From positions 62,001-126,000 of the forward strand of contig JAGYXB010000070.1 of NCBI GenBank assembly GCA_022495005.1: a DNA stretch of 64,000 nucleotides, given 5' to 3'. The translations under genes and the position numbers were made by a program. Within the stretch, counting starts at the first letter, position 1. Each line of letters begins with the position of its first letter. Below the pieces are notes generated by a model, which saw nothing but the letters and a program-made list of their open reading frames with translations, searched no databases and had not been told where the DNA came from. The stretch is from Rhyacophila brunnea. Its lineage: Eukaryota > Arthropoda > Insecta > Trichoptera > Rhyacophilidae. Below are positions 46,795 through 60,220 of this stretch, piece after piece.

Positions 46795-47712
46795 ATGATG
46801 CAATGTTTATCTTCGCATTTTTCAAAAGTCCTTCTTGCAAGTATCCGCTTGGCGCTTACCTACCAATTTATTGCAGTAAATGATGATAAATCTGCTGTCA
46901 GTTCTTTACAAGAACACAATAAAAATTACCAAGGATACTCGAAGGACAAGGATATCGGAACTATTGTATTGGGAACTTTTAATGGTCCATTTGATACCAT
47001 GCTCTATTATCATTTACATTATCTGGTTTTAGATTATTTAGATATCTATACAGGAGGACTCAGTGGCGTCCCGTGGGGGTAGGCATATTGAGCGTTGCTT
47101 GGGGGGGGGGGAAGTTACTCGAACAAACTTAATAATGATGGAAATATCTTTCCATTAAAAAAGCATTTCACTGGTTGGAAACAAAATGTAATAATTAACA
47201 TACAAGGTTTAACAGGACTGTATTTTTTATCGGTTTCGCGATGTTTAGTTTACTTCCGTTGTCTTTGGAGGTCAGTCCCTGATGACCAGCAATGACACGT
47301 GCAGATTTTTGAATTATAGGTAGGTACATACTTGCCAAATTTAAAATTTATCCAAATATTTTTTCCAGTAACTCGCGAGTTTCGGAAGTTGCCAGGTGTA
47401 TTTTTAAATGTATCTGAAACCGTGGACGCACAATATTTCTATTGAAGCAGAGATAGGATTTAAATTAGATTTAGTAGTATATATTTTATCGGTAATGTAT
47501 CTATAGAATACATTTCTTAGACATTTTAGTCTTGAAAGGATAATAAAAAATACTGTATAAAAAATGGGGTGGCATTTTGGCGCTGCCTAGGGGCGGTATT
47601 TTGTCTAGGGACGTCACTGGGGGGACTCGTAGGACCAAGCAAGAACGGCGAAGAGAAGAGAAGTGGTGAATTATATGATAACGAGCAACTTAGTGTGCAT
47701 ACATGTATGTAG
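46795..47712 (+). pseudogene. Unknown small ORF interrupted by a hAT MITE
   Basis: The ORF opens at 46795 and runs in frame to the MITE boundary at 47060. If the MITE (47061-47619) and one copy of its 8-bp target duplication are ignored, the same frame resumes at 47628 and ends with TAG at 47710-47712, for 116 codons plus stop. The N-terminal part is hydrophobic and the post-insertion tail is charged (Lys, Glu, Asn). No family is recognised. The clean in-frame restart suggests a real coding or UTR sequence hit by the element, but a chance ORF is possible. A GTAAAT directly after the TAG could also be a splice donor. Confidence 0.35.
47061..47619 (+). mobile_element. hAT MITE, CAGTGACGTCCC family, copy 4
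   Basis: Runs CAGTGGCGTCCCGTGGGGGT...TCTAGGGACGTCACTG with duplication GGAGGACT / GGGGGACT (7 of 8). It is inserted in the ORF at 46795-47712. A G-run follows the left end. Confidence 0.93.
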
Positions 47713-48676
47713 GTAAATTGCAAGAAACCTCCGGTCAAACACAATTTATTATGTAATTATTTCAAGCCATATATTGTGGCATTTAAAATTTTAATACAGT
47801 TCATGGCCCTAATGCGTTTGTAATAGTTCGTTGTATTATACGAAGTGGTAATCTAATATTTTTTTATTTCGGTTGCCATGTTTTAAAAAAATATATAAAT
47901 AATTGTAGATTCACTTTATTTTCATTCAAGCGACTGGTCGTGTGTATGGTCTTACTAGTTAGTGGGGGTCGCCGAATATCTAACGGATGTGTTATTCTCG
48001 CACCGTGAAATTGTCATATCGTTACTGTAACGAAGATGGCCAGTGTCAAGAAAGGACAAACCAACTACTTACTCACAATAAAATAATATTATACAAGTAC
48101 ATAATACAATTTGGCCAAACAAGAAATACTACTTTTTAGATTCAAAATCTGTTATATAATTCAAGCATTAAATACGACAATCGCGTATTTTATAATAGAA
48201 ATTAGTATATTTATTTCATTTCCCAATTTAATTTTCAAAAACTATAATAATAATGGACATCACACTGAACATGTTAAATTAGTGGCGTAATTAGCTAGGT
48301 ATATACTTTGGTTCTTGCGGACATGTTAATAAAAACGTCGGTTCACTAATCCATTGTTATCCTATCGTTATCATATCATCAAAACTAATTAAAAATTAAA
48401 ATGATATAATTTGATGGGTCTTAAGAGGACGTTCTACAGAATTGGCCTTGAGAATTGAAAATATGATTTTTTAACATGTGGTCCATAATATCTGGTCTAC
48501 TAGTTAATATAAAAAGGTCGTGTCAAAGTTGTTTGTGTTAATAAATTTGCTCTATGACTGATCCGACTCATATTTCACATTTATTTCATCAGGGCTGTCG
48601 AAGACATAAATCATATAAATTTATAATTTTAATTTTTTATTTATAATATATATTATTTAAGTTTTGTGCATCTAAT

Positions 48677-48829
48677 GCCGGGTCCACACTGGCAACAAGT
48701 TAATTGCTGGCAACCTCGTTAGATTTTACGATAATTATGATGATTATCGTAAAATTTCTTAAGCAATTATGGTAAGTATCGTAAAATTTAATGAGGTTGC
48801 CAGCAACTTGTTGCCAGTGTGGAAATGGC
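48677..48829. mobile_element. Small 153-bp MITE with inverted ends
   Basis: Left GCCGGGTCCACACTGGCAAC, then AAGTTAATTGCTGGCAACCTC; the right end is its inverse, GAGGTTGCCAGCAACTTG then TTGCCAGTGTGGAAATGGC. The middle has TTTTACGATAATTATG-type inverted subrepeats, so most of it folds. The target duplication was not settled. Confidence 0.82.
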
Positions 48830-50228
48830 TTAATATCCACTGTGGTTCACGTAGTGGCATGGACCTGGGGTTAGCTAATTCAGGAAGTCAACACCCATGA
48901 TAGAATTTTTTCCAGTTTTGGTTGCATTATATTCCAAAACTCTTCTGTAAAAATCGTTTCCGAGTTTATAAATGGAAATTTCTCGGTGTACATAGTAAAC
49001 AAACCTACGAATAAAAAAAGACAAAAAGGAACATGCTGATTCATCGCAGTAAAATCTGGTAATCAAATTCGCCATTTTGAAAAGCGACGATTTTGCGTAA
49101 ACAAATATCACGTGGTCTGTACGTGTGCGGCAAACTTCGAATGTGTTTGTAATTTTGTGCAAAGTGCGAATGTAATGTTTTCAAATAATTGATATGGATT
49201 AATTATACCATCGTATTATTTTCTCGAAATCATAAACATACTATAATAGTATTTGAGTATCAACCTATGTTCAATTTGAATTGGGTTATAATAATAATAT
49301 ACCCGTATATATATCAATAGTATGTTTGCTACAAAATCCACCCAAGTTATCAGTACGTACTTGCACAGGTTTGATTAAAAACTATGATGAAATTAACATT
49401 TTAAAAATATGAATGCTTAATATTATTTTGACAGCCCTGTTTTCTGATCGGCTTTACATCTCGCAGGTGTTCATTAAAAAAATAATAATGCTCCGCGGCA
49501 GAAATTATCAGTAATAATAATAATGTTTCTTGAAATAAAATCTCCGATGATTAGTGATTTTTGCGAAAAGAACGATTTAAATTAACGTAGTTACGACGCC
49601 GAGGTCCTTTTTATACTGAATTATATTTGGTAGCCACCCCAGGAACGGAAAAAAATACTAATTATTTATGTGAATAGAATATCATCTCTTCGTCAGGATC
49701 TCATGACTTAGATCCGGATGATTTGGCAGTTGAATAACTTTCTTAGCAGGTTGTCCCCATTTCTTTCAGCATTCTACGACATGAAAAGCATGTGGCCACT
49801 GAAAGACGACCCGTGACAGTCAAGAATTGGTCCAGCGATCTGCGGTATCCTATGTGTGCTTTAATATTCTGATACGACTTGTCTAAAGGATTAAACATCG
49901 TGGACAACACAAACGGATACTGACGATCCTAATAATTATGACCGTTAGGCCACGTGCATTCGATAACCACGTGTGGATGCAACAGCAAACAATACTTAAC
50001 TAATAGACCACCCTTAGATACCTGCAGGTCAGGACACTACACATCGCGGAGTGTCTGGGTATGGTGACTATATTCGGAAAATACGGTATTCCTCGGTTAA
50101 GGTGACGAGACGCTATGCATAGTAGGCGAATGTAGAAGTCAGTGATACCAGCTAGATTTTGTTAACCCCGCCCCCTCCTGCCGCCTTAACAATCAATAAT
50201 ATGGATATTTTTTCAGTAGTGCGCGCAG

Positions 50229-50320
50229 TGGAAACAAAATTGTAATTATTACAATAAAACACAATATATTATACCTAGTACTTATTCCATAAACTTAATA
50301 AAGATCAGTACCAGTTTCAC
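50229..50320 (+). repeat. Short dispersed repeat related to 52445-52610
   Basis: GGAAACAAAATTGTAATTAT, then ATAAAACACAATATATTA, ACTTATTCCATAAA and TAATAAAGATCAGTACC align with the later copy. The later copy includes ATGTAGACGAAACCGGTCCT, which is typical of the 3' region of some arthropod retroelements. Confidence 0.45.
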
Positions 50321-51284
50321 TTACTTAACATGATGCATAACACATATCATTGGTCATGGTTTAAATACGTGAATTAAGTTATATATACTGTGTTTATTTA
50401 AAAATTTGTACACATTAGAAATGACGTTGAATTACTGTTTTTGCCTGCGGCGCCGTACTTTTTCCATTTGTAATAAAAAGATTGTTCAAGTAACTGTTTA
50501 CATTGAATATTACATAGTAGAGTAGGTATCGTTATATAGTATAGAAGAGTATCGCATAAAGTTATCTGTTTAATCACACTGCGAAAAAGTTGTAACAAAT
50601 TAATTAGAATATAACCGCTGAAAGATATACAAGAATTCCTTTTGTGATAAACAAATTTTACTCATGAACATTAAAAAATAGATAACAAATATTAAATGTC
50701 AGATGGTCCTTGTTATACATAATTGTTAATTTCTTATCTAGTAATATTTTACTCTCACTTCTTTCTTTACTACCCCTCCAGGGGCAATAAAAGATAACTC
50801 ACTCTTATACAGTGGTGTACGTAGGTATAATAATAGTTATCGTAAAGATAGTAGATTAGTATCGGTTAGCAATGCTGTTTTATTAACTACTTCTACATAA
50901 ATTATCAATAATCGTCAGATCAGGCATTACCTATAATTAAAATTGCTTAACATAATATAACATCTTCGCTCCTACTGAGTATATTTTCATATACAAAGTT
51001 AAGGTCGTATTAACATAGTTTGAGGAAGAGTGGTTATTACCAACCTATTCATTTGGTCTTTACTCATAATGGACGATAACACATTGAAATAACAACTTGT
51101 TAATTTCACCCGATAATTAAATATTACATTAACATTAATATTATTAAATACTCTAAATTTAGTAGATTGTCTACGGTTATTTTAGTTTTAACGGATGGAC
51201 CATTCACACATACGTACATGCTACATGCAAAAGGAATTAATAATATGATATCATTGTAAGATGCTTTCTTAATAAATCATCATC

Positions 51285-51480
51285 AATTTATCTACTGCTG
51301 GATGAATGCCGCCCCAAAACGTATTCCACTCCTTTTAGTCTTGTGCGTTCCACGAGCTTCCGCAGATCCATCGACCTCTAAATCTACCTCTTGGCACTGA
51401 ATGACTAGATTTGTCCAGCAATTGTTCTTCTTCAAGCTGTGTCCAGCACATCTTCATTTTAGGTTTTTAGCGAACTATAT
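51285..51480 (-). repeat. Decayed LINE 3' tail
   Basis: AATCATCATCAATTTATC, CTACTGCTGGATGAATGCCG, CCACTCCTTTTAGTCTTGTG and CATCGACCTCTAAATCTACC resemble the reversed C-terminal/3'UTR consensus of RTE/CR1-like elements in arthropods. The match is by general pattern only. Confidence 0.45.
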
Positions 51481-52444
51481 TACGTTACGTACTCTTGCTT
51501 ATTCCATTCTCAATAATTATAATAGTTTAGTTTTTATGACGTTAAGGAGGCATTTTTTTTAATTTGTTTAAATTTATATTCCTTGCAATAATATGTAAGT
51601 CACTTTGCGAGTAGTAATATATCGTATAATAGTTAATGCCACAGTTTCTAAGTTTAATGCTAATTTATTGTTGAATTAAAAAGTTTTCGAGAGCTTTTAA
51701 CTAAGCTCAATGTTTAAACTTTTTAGCTTTGGTACCTACACCACTGTTATTTTTCTCCATATTATCTTCCGCTCCAATTAACTTTCTGTTTCGTAATATT
51801 GATGGTTATTGTTATTGATATAAGAAAGTCTTCTTTAATGAATTATTTAATTTATTATTTTAACTATGCAGATGTTCACTGGAAGAATTATTTCTTTTTA
51901 GCTTTATATTTATTTTTTTTAATTTGAATTATCTTCGCTGAAGTGTATTATTTTCAAAATAAATAATAATAGGTTGGGCACAGTTCAGTGACCAAAGAAA
52001 ATAGCATGAATCAAAAATAAACAAGGCGTAGGTTTCTTAAATTATGACCATATTGTCATTGGTAAGTAGTATGTACCTAGTTAGTGTTTGTGGTATTGGA
52101 AGTTGTTATCATCACCTGGTGGTATGACCACTTTTATGTTACGTATTACATTGAAATATACATATATATATTTATTTATTATTTTTCTTTGCTATCATCG
52201 TTATCTGCACAATAGCAATTTTAAAAAAATATTTAAAATTATTGGCTCATCGAAATTTAAATAACGGAAATCTTATTTTTTGCTTGAGTTTATTTTATTT
52301 CGTCAGATAGTTAGTATTTCTTGAAACACTTTGATTATTATGTAAAGTTATTATATATAGTGATTATTATATAAATTTGACAAAAGATACCTATTGCGTC
52401 TATACGACTATTTAAGGAACAAATACGACCAATTGATTAGATTT

Positions 52445-52615
52445 AACGGTCAAATTTTGATGGACACAAAATTGTAATAATTAAAATAAAATACAACATA
52501 TATTAGGCACTTATTCCACATAAAATCAACAAGACGTCATCAGCTGAAACAATATTGGCTGATGATGTCCTGGTATGTAGACGAAACCGGTCCTGATCTT
52601 TATTAAATTAAGTAG
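52445..52615 (+). repeat. Short dispersed repeat, second copy
   Basis: See 50229-50320. It contains an inverted pair, GACGTCATCAGC / GCTGATGATGTC (52533-52570), and then GACGAAACCGGTCCTGATC. Confidence 0.45.
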
Positions 52616-53928
52616 AATAATAAAAATAATATGTTGCACTTTATTTAAATTGTTAGTAAATACAATATTTCTATTGAGGCAAAAAATTCTAAACTGTCTT
52701 TATTGTAGGTATATTTAAGTTTTTATGTAAAAACTGGTTTTCGCTTTTTAATGCGATTTGGTTGACATTACTTATTAATATTCATAATGCAGTTATAGCC
52801 ACGATTTTCTGAACAGGAAACTGATTGAATTGCATCGACGGATGCATGGTAGCTATATTATAATAATTTGCTTAAATTTATTGTTTGATACCCGTAAGTG
52901 TGGTACTGACAGTAATCCGGTAAACTGCATCACCTCCAACCCTCGCTGTTTATCGAACTTCCGTCACATTGATAGAAACCCGGTAGCTCGGTCTCGTCAT
53001 ACCGGTTCACCAAATATACACTAATATCACTACCGGGCTGTTACAAAGTGTAATAATTATTATACCATAAAATCAGCGTGATTCAATTAGTTCAATATAA
53101 CTAAGATTTAAAATTAATATTATCATTTTTAGGTAAGACAAATAATATAACTCAAATTCAAATATATTTAACTAATTACATATAAGTAGTGAACTTTACA
53201 AATTACAAATTCATGACAAGTAAAAATAATGTAAAATAGTATTCAAACAGTATTAAAAACATCCATTAGTAAAAGAGTAAATAGAAAAAGTACATGAAAT
53301 ATTTTAACAAATTATAAAACAAGTCCGCCTAGCCTAGACTCATGTTCACGTAGGTGGAATACATTAATATCTGAAGCGATTTACTTGAATACAGTTATTG
53401 TGCACCCAATTGGCATTACCAATGGCAGGTTAGTTATGCACCATTGGAGAGCAAACAACTGATACTCCTGATTTCTAAGATAGATCTCAGGACAACACTA
53501 TTAAGAATGGCAGAGTTTGCATTTACACTGTGTGTACTGTGTAGGTACGTCGGAAAGAGTAGGTACGTAGCAAAAATGTTTATTTTGACTTTTAGACTAT
53601 AGTATGTAGGCATACCTAAGAGAAATTCAGTTGCTTCAACTTATGCAGTACACAAAAAGTAGACCCACTCTAAAGCCTACTTTAATCTAAGGAATTATAA
53701 AAAAATTTGAACATCTGAAAAGACCCGGAAACTACGCAAGATGAAGCTCAACATTTGTAACGCCTTTTCTATTAGTAAGTATCACCTCGTGTATGTATCT
53801 ATAGTCTATGTATCACCTCGTTTCTGCTAATAAGCGAAACAAACAAAACAGAATTTCTTATAAATTATATTGGAATTTATTACGAGAATAATAAACATGA
53901 AAGATAAAATGTTTCATAAAAGTCGACG

Positions 53929-54111
53929 ATGCAATGGGAGGCCACATTTGAAGTTACTATTCAGGCACCTAAATGCACCGTATGCCAGTTTGGTTCTGCG
54001 AGAAATCTCGTCATACATACCACCGTCAATTGGCATTTGTTGTCTGAGATAGACGTAGTTGATGGACCTACTCGATTTGAGTGCTATTTATGTGGATCGC
54101 TTTTGGTTTAA
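53929..54111 (+). CDS. Small ORF with a CxxC-x(n)-H-x-CxxC pattern, function unknown
   Basis: A 60-codon ORF with CTVCQFGSARNLVIH in its middle and FECYLCGSLLV at its stop. The two CxxC pairs and intervening histidines resemble a degenerate zinc-binding unit, such as a BED-type or C2H2-like fragment in transposon proteins. An overlapping ORF in another frame starts at 53870, so an upstream exon or a frameshift is possible. No family is assigned. Confidence 0.25.
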   Translation: MQWEATFEVTIQAPKCTVCQFGSARNLVIHTTVNWHLLSEIDVVDGPTRFECYLCGSLLV

Positions 54112-54711
54112 CAAAGCAGTTTATCATTATATTTGTATTTTAAACAACCAAATTAAATGTTTCAATATATTGTGTAAAATACTGGCTTCCATAACACTGC
54201 ACACAATGCTAATCACGTAATTTATAAAATTCTTTTCATAAATAGAGGCGCATATAATAAAATTTATATCTAGTTTAGTTAGATAAAGATGCGAATTAAT
54301 TTATAAAGCAATGAAAAACTAATAAAAAATAAATCCTACCGGTTAATGAGAGTATGTTACTCACTAGATCTGTAGCGACATGTCATAAAAAGTTAATAAT
54401 TTTTTTATATACTCATGTCTGCTATAAATAAACAAATGAATATAAAGCGGTAAATCAATTAGATACCACTTTGTAGTAACCCTGTTATGATACAGTCGAT
54501 ATATTATTATATTACGTTGCTCAGTCGACCAGGCTCGGGTTGTAAAACCTAACGAGTCGAATATATTTTTAAGTGTATGGATTGTCGCCCTTTTCTACAA
54601 TATAACATATTATTATTATTTTTGTATACTGTTTTTTATGTACTTAACTATATTCTATTTCTATACTAGTAATGCAGTGAGTTGCGTAGATCTTAAATCG
54701 TTAATTCTACC

Positions 54712-55166
54712 CAGTGACGTCCCTAGACAAAATGCCGCCCCTAAGCAGGGCCAAATGCCGCCCCATTTTTTTAAAAGAGCAGGTATTTTTATCATTCACA
54801 ACTTCCAAAACTCACGAGTGACTGGCAAAGATATTTTTGGATAAATTAGGTAAATATGTACCTTCCTATAATTCGTAAATCTGCACGTGTCAGTGTTGGT
54901 TATCAAGAACTTGACGTCCAAAGACAACGGAAGTAAACTAGACATCGCGAATCCGAAAAAAAAAATACATTCCTGTTAAACCTTTTATGTTAATTATTTG
55001 TTTCCAACCAGTGAGCTAAATTTTTAATGGAAAGATATTTCCGTTGTTACTAAGTTTGGGTGGCTATTTCTACATATACCTAATAATTCTCATCGATTTG
55101 CCGCCCTTCAAATAACTGCCGCCCCCAAACGTCGCTCAATCTGCCTACCCCCACGGGACGTCACTG
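54712..55166 (-). mobile_element. hAT MITE, CAGTGACGTCCC family, copy 5 (inverted)
   Basis: Starts CAGTGACGTCCCTAGACAAA and ends CCACGGGACGTCACTG, with the perfect duplication ATTCTACC (54704-54711 and 55167-55174). At 455 bp it is the shortest copy. Confidence 0.95.
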
Positions 55167-55174
55167 ATTCTACC

Positions 55175-57440
55175 GAAACTTATTCGAAAGAATATTAAAA
55201 AATGTTACCAGTGCAACGCAGTAAATTGTAGTATTTCAAGATACTTTTTATTTACTAGATTGCTGTTGGTATATCTACAATGTATATGAGTAATTTTCAA
55301 ACTTTCGTCATAGGCGGAAAAAGTAATGCTACAGTTTCATCTGAAAATGTCTCTTGAATTATGCTGCTATGAAATTATATCGGCTAAGTATCATCCTACT
55401 ATATAACGGTTTTTTTCTTCCATCCTAACTTTCTTCTTTAAGCACTACGGTGTATGGTTGTAGCATTAGTCCCGTGCGGTTCCTTTTCGGGACGGAATGA
55501 GCGCTTAAAATCACTTCTTTCAGACACGTTAATAGCGTCATGGAAGGCGGCCATGCATATCCACGTCTGTACATACATGACGGGTGGTGGTGGGAAAACA
55601 ACGTTATATAAATTTAATACTAACGATCAATCGCTACTTTGTCCGTGTAAAATACTTAGAGAAATACAACAACAATACAAAATAAAACAATAATTATTGA
55701 TGGGTTTCCATAAAGCAGGTGTAACAGTCGATTCGTCAGAATGTATGCAAGTATATATGTTTTAAGTTCTAAAAAAATAGCTAGGTACGTATTGCTATTT
55801 TATTAAAACCCAATTGCGGATTATCGAACAAGATTTATATCGCAAAGAAGCCTCCAAACCTGTCAACGCATCGTGCTTTAACGTACTCGTACCTAAAACC
55901 GCGACGGGACACAACGAAAACAACCCATTTTACACTTACACGAGTTTAATGGAAAATGTACACGTTATTATTAAGTAATAATCACAAGATAAAATAACTT
56001 TTTAAATACTTACCACGTTTTTAAATTTTCTGTTGAATCATATAAACTTGACAATTATATGTATTAATAAATACTTTTTTCTGTACTTGATAGAAATACT
56101 GAATAAATATAGAATACTGAAATATCATTTTGACATTTCATATTGACTTCCATAGTAACGCACGTATATATTAATAATTTACTTGCTAGGACTTGGCAAC
56201 CATTAATAGTGTTTTACTTTTTACGATTTTTTTCCGAAATAACTTTCCATACAAAACATAATTAACTAATAATGAATTCAATTCTGCTTAAAGATGGCTA
56301 AAAGTATTAAAATAATGCATCATCGTCGTGTTCTGATATATTCTAAAAGTTTCAAATGTCTAGCTAGTCGGGAAGTTAGTTAAAAATCTTCAATCGTCCT
56401 TATAATACAAATCTTGGACAAACAAGAAAAAATTTGTACTGGACAAACAAGAATAGGAGCTAATAAAAACGTGGTAAAAATCAAACGCATAAAAGATTTA
56501 AAAATATATATTTTGAAATCAGACACATTAATTTTATTATTTAATATTGGTAATGTTTTTTGTCCATTAATTACAATTAATATTTTTTTCACATGGAAAC
56601 TTTTGGCTTGATTGGTTCATCTTGTTTGAGGTTTGTGTGTGTTAGTCATCAAAACTAATTAGAATATATGTTGTAGTATATTATGTCAACATAAATTTTA
56701 CAAATATGTATTATGTTGTAAAACTATTTGTCACTGATCAAAAACACCCGTTAGCGTTAGAACGAATCCGGTCATATATGGAAATTTTATTTATTAGGTA
56801 CAATAATTATAGTAGTTTCGAACTACACCTAGCATTTTTTTCATTATATAGATACTTACATAATATTAATATAGCAACACAAAACTAGTGACAATGTTTA
56901 GTGAAGTATTATTGGTATGGTTGCTAAAATCAATACTTTTTCATTACTATTTAGTTCTAAATATTATTTTCACGAAACTATATTTACACAGTATATGTAC
57001 AAGCTAACACTGATATGAAAAGTAATCATTTTCATTCAAACACCTACTTATAAATAACACATTGAGGTGTACAACGTCTATGGCAAGCATAACGCCCGAA
57101 GCGTGGGGTGAACCGTTTCTCTATACTCTTACACAATATGATGTAGATATTACGCTATTGATGGTGGATTGATATATTTTATTGGGGATATAGTATTTAT
57201 TCATTCGTCTGTCGTGTGATAATATGAATGATACTCAAACTGTTCAATACAATATAATAGCGTGTACATGCACGTGCATGGATTTACTGGCACCAATAGT
57301 GTGTAAATTAAACTATCGTGATAATAACTGTTTACACCATGGCCTGAACAAAAACGAAGCATAAGTGCGAGTGAGAAAGTATTCGGCACCCTTATAATCT
57401 CTGCGACACGCGCTAGAGTAAGATAAAAGGTTTACAGATG
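55175..57440. other. AT-rich stretch with one unrecognised ORF
   Basis: An ORF at 55454-55693 (79 codons) has a slightly higher GC start and a GGGGKT stretch, but it has no supporting family and is not called as a gene. The rest shows nothing. Confidence 0.35.
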
Positions 57441-57582
57441 TGGGAGATGGTTTGCTACGGTGTAGCCGCCAAATCTTACCTTATTGCTTAACTAAGCGTC
57501 GATAACCGTGTTGCTAAAATTGCTATTTTTGTGTTAAACATAAAGTCAGTGGTAAATATTTTTAGTTAATTAAGTAGAAAAG

Positions 57583-57653
57583 ATGGTTCTGTGTGTTGTA
57601 TTAAAATGTGGTAGCCGTACTGATAAGCAAGAAGATAGTATTACGTTTCATAG
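57583..57653 (+). CDS. Candidate first exon of a THAP-type zinc-finger protein
   Basis: ATG at 57583 opens a 23-residue stretch beginning MVLCVVLKCGSRTDK and ending TFH plus a split Arg codon at a consensus donor AG|GTAAGT. THAP domains start this way: a methionine-valine, the first two zinc-binding cysteines (here four residues apart), and then an F-H-R(-F-P) motif. The third cysteine, the histidine and the AVPTIF-like end would be in later exons, which I could not place in the remaining 6 kb. It could belong to a host gene or to a domesticated or defective P-type transposase. Confidence 0.55.
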
Positions 57654-59313
57654 GTAAGTTGATACACGTCCGTGATAATTTATTTGTGTATTATTATATA
57701 TTTTAATATCAAGTGACCGTGTTTCTTTAAAATAACTTAAATTATGTATATTTTTACCTAATGGTTGCATTTTGACCGTTTAAAAATACTATATAACGTA
57801 AAAAAATAGAAAAATATATTTTAATTCTGAGCATCTCTAGTGCGAGCTTTTCGAAAGTGTCTTTCTGAGCTGTTCGAGTGAGTCTTTGGGCAAGCACTAG
57901 CGAAATAGTCTATGGTCTCGAACATTTGAATACGAATGCGTTCGCTCGCCCACAAACCAAACGCACGGTTATGATTATTTAGCCAATCTCAGTCTGCAAG
58001 CGACGCGACGTCAAGAGACGCGCTGTAGTTATTATAACTATATAGTGCTATTAAACTACTAAACGTCAAAATGCTCTATGCGGTGTGTTGCGCCAGGTTC
58101 GCCACTATCGTTCCACTGCACAAGCGCAGATATCGCACAAGTTGTAACTGTCATGTGAATATTCAGAAGTCGCTGAACTTTTTTGATACATGCATGCAAT
58201 CTTGCAAATTGCACGAAAATACGTGTTTACACATGCACTTTATTGTTATGGCTGCGGTAATACATACTATCAGCAGTAACGCCATGCACGTGTAAACGGG
58301 CTATAATATTATGTAGTGTAGTCAAGAATCCAGGTAGCTTTAGTATTTTCAACAAAAATATTAAAATTGAAATCCATTGTTCTACTTAAAGTCTGTTCAC
58401 CTCTTTGTACTCTGGGTTACCATAGTAACGATTTAAAACACCACCACTATTTTTTTACTCTTCATATTATAATAAATATTATACAATATATTTTTCAGCC
58501 ATTTCTACTTTTATTATTATGCAGCTCTTTGGATTATCATACAAATGATTAGAAATACTCTACAGGAATTTTATACTGTGTGCCGAATTTCTTTAAAATA
58601 AATTAACTGTTTGAGAGAAACTGTGTCCCTATTCGGTTAAATAGAATTTTGTTGGATATATGAAACATGCAACTCATTCTAACGGTGGGGTAAGTACGAG
58701 GATAAAAGGTCTGTCGGTTGATTTTTTTGATAAAGTGTTTTATTGGGTGTGAAATATTATCTTTTTGTGTCAATATGTGGAGCAGTCGAATAAATTGGGT
58801 CGATATTGGAAAGTCGCTTAGGTAATAAAAAAAATGTTTTTGTTGACAATTGAATGAAATCTCGTAAATAAACGGGCTTTGACAATACGGAAATATTTTT
58901 GTTTTTGTTTTTTAAACCTGTAAAGAGGGTTGTACATGAAATTATTTTTTGATGCTTCAATAAAACCAGACATATATATATAAAGAGGTACCTATAATTA
59001 TATTCATCGAACTGCTAATATATCCTGATTATAACAATAACATCATGTTCAGTTATTTATGTCCCCGACTCAAAACTGGAAGTAACCAACAATGATATTA
59101 AGTACTTATAATGTTTCACTGAATTTAATGAAAATATATTAAGACTAAATACCAGACACAATAATAAGTGATGGAACTGTGGAAATATACAATTTACTGA
59201 AAAATTTCCATTCAAAATATTATAATTACATACTCAATATCGTTCGCTGCACGGTTCCTGTGTTTTATTACTCACAATCTTAAGATTATTTTTTATCATT
59301 TAAATATATTTAG

Positions 59314-60220
59314 CAGTGGCGAAGACTCCATACTAGGCGATTATTTACAGCCTACCTTTTTAAGAAAAGTAATTTTTATTTTCATGTTGACGTATTTATT
59401 ATTATAATCACAAATAATAATATATTCAATATTCCCAAAGGCATCTATCGTATAATTATCATAATTTTACGATCTTCTCCCATATTTCAATAAGCACCAT
59501 CTATGGCATCTTGCGAACGTTTATAAAAATAGAACACACCGCGTTTCGCTTCACATATTGTATAGGATTATTTTCGCGTGAATCGACGGGTTTTTCAATA
59601 TGAAGTTTTTTTCTCATTATTTCAAAATGTCTGGCGTCCCGCATACAAATGTACAAGCTGATTCGTTAGAGCTTACGTCGCGAGAGCACATTTATTCAAA
59701 ATAATTAATAAGGTAATTTAAAAATAATTTCTATGGGATTCAATCACATAAATAATATGTTTTGATTGTTATTAAAAATATAAAATAATTTATCTCGTGA
59801 TTTTTATTTATTTATTAGTTCACTCATTAGACAGCTTAGATATCTGATATTGTACCTACCTAAGTCTGTGTTTTAAATATTGAAGTATTTTAAAATGTCT
59901 ACTTTTACGGGTTAAATTATAAATTGTTATGGAACATAATATATATACAACAACGGATATTTTCATATATGATAGGTAATATATTTTGAGCGTATGTTAC
60001 GTTTATAAATGTTAAGGAAAGTACATAAGTAATTCAAACTAATTGCTAATTTTTATGAACTTACTATAACAAACCAATTAAGCTTTTGAAATTTCTTCGT
60101 TTATGCGTACCTATTCATCAGTAGTAATATTGGGTTATCTTCTTATTTCCCGCAAATATATCTGACAAGCATGGTTACTCCCACAGCCTACCTCTTTCAA
60201 AAAGTCACCCTGCGCCACTG
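59314..60220 (+). mobile_element. hAT MITE, CAGTGGCGAAGACTCC family, copy C
   Basis: Runs CAGTGGCGAAGACTCCATAC...GTCACCCTGCGCCACTG, 907 bp, with the perfect duplication ATATTTAG (59306-59313 and 60221-60228). The interior follows copy A throughout. Confidence 0.95.
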
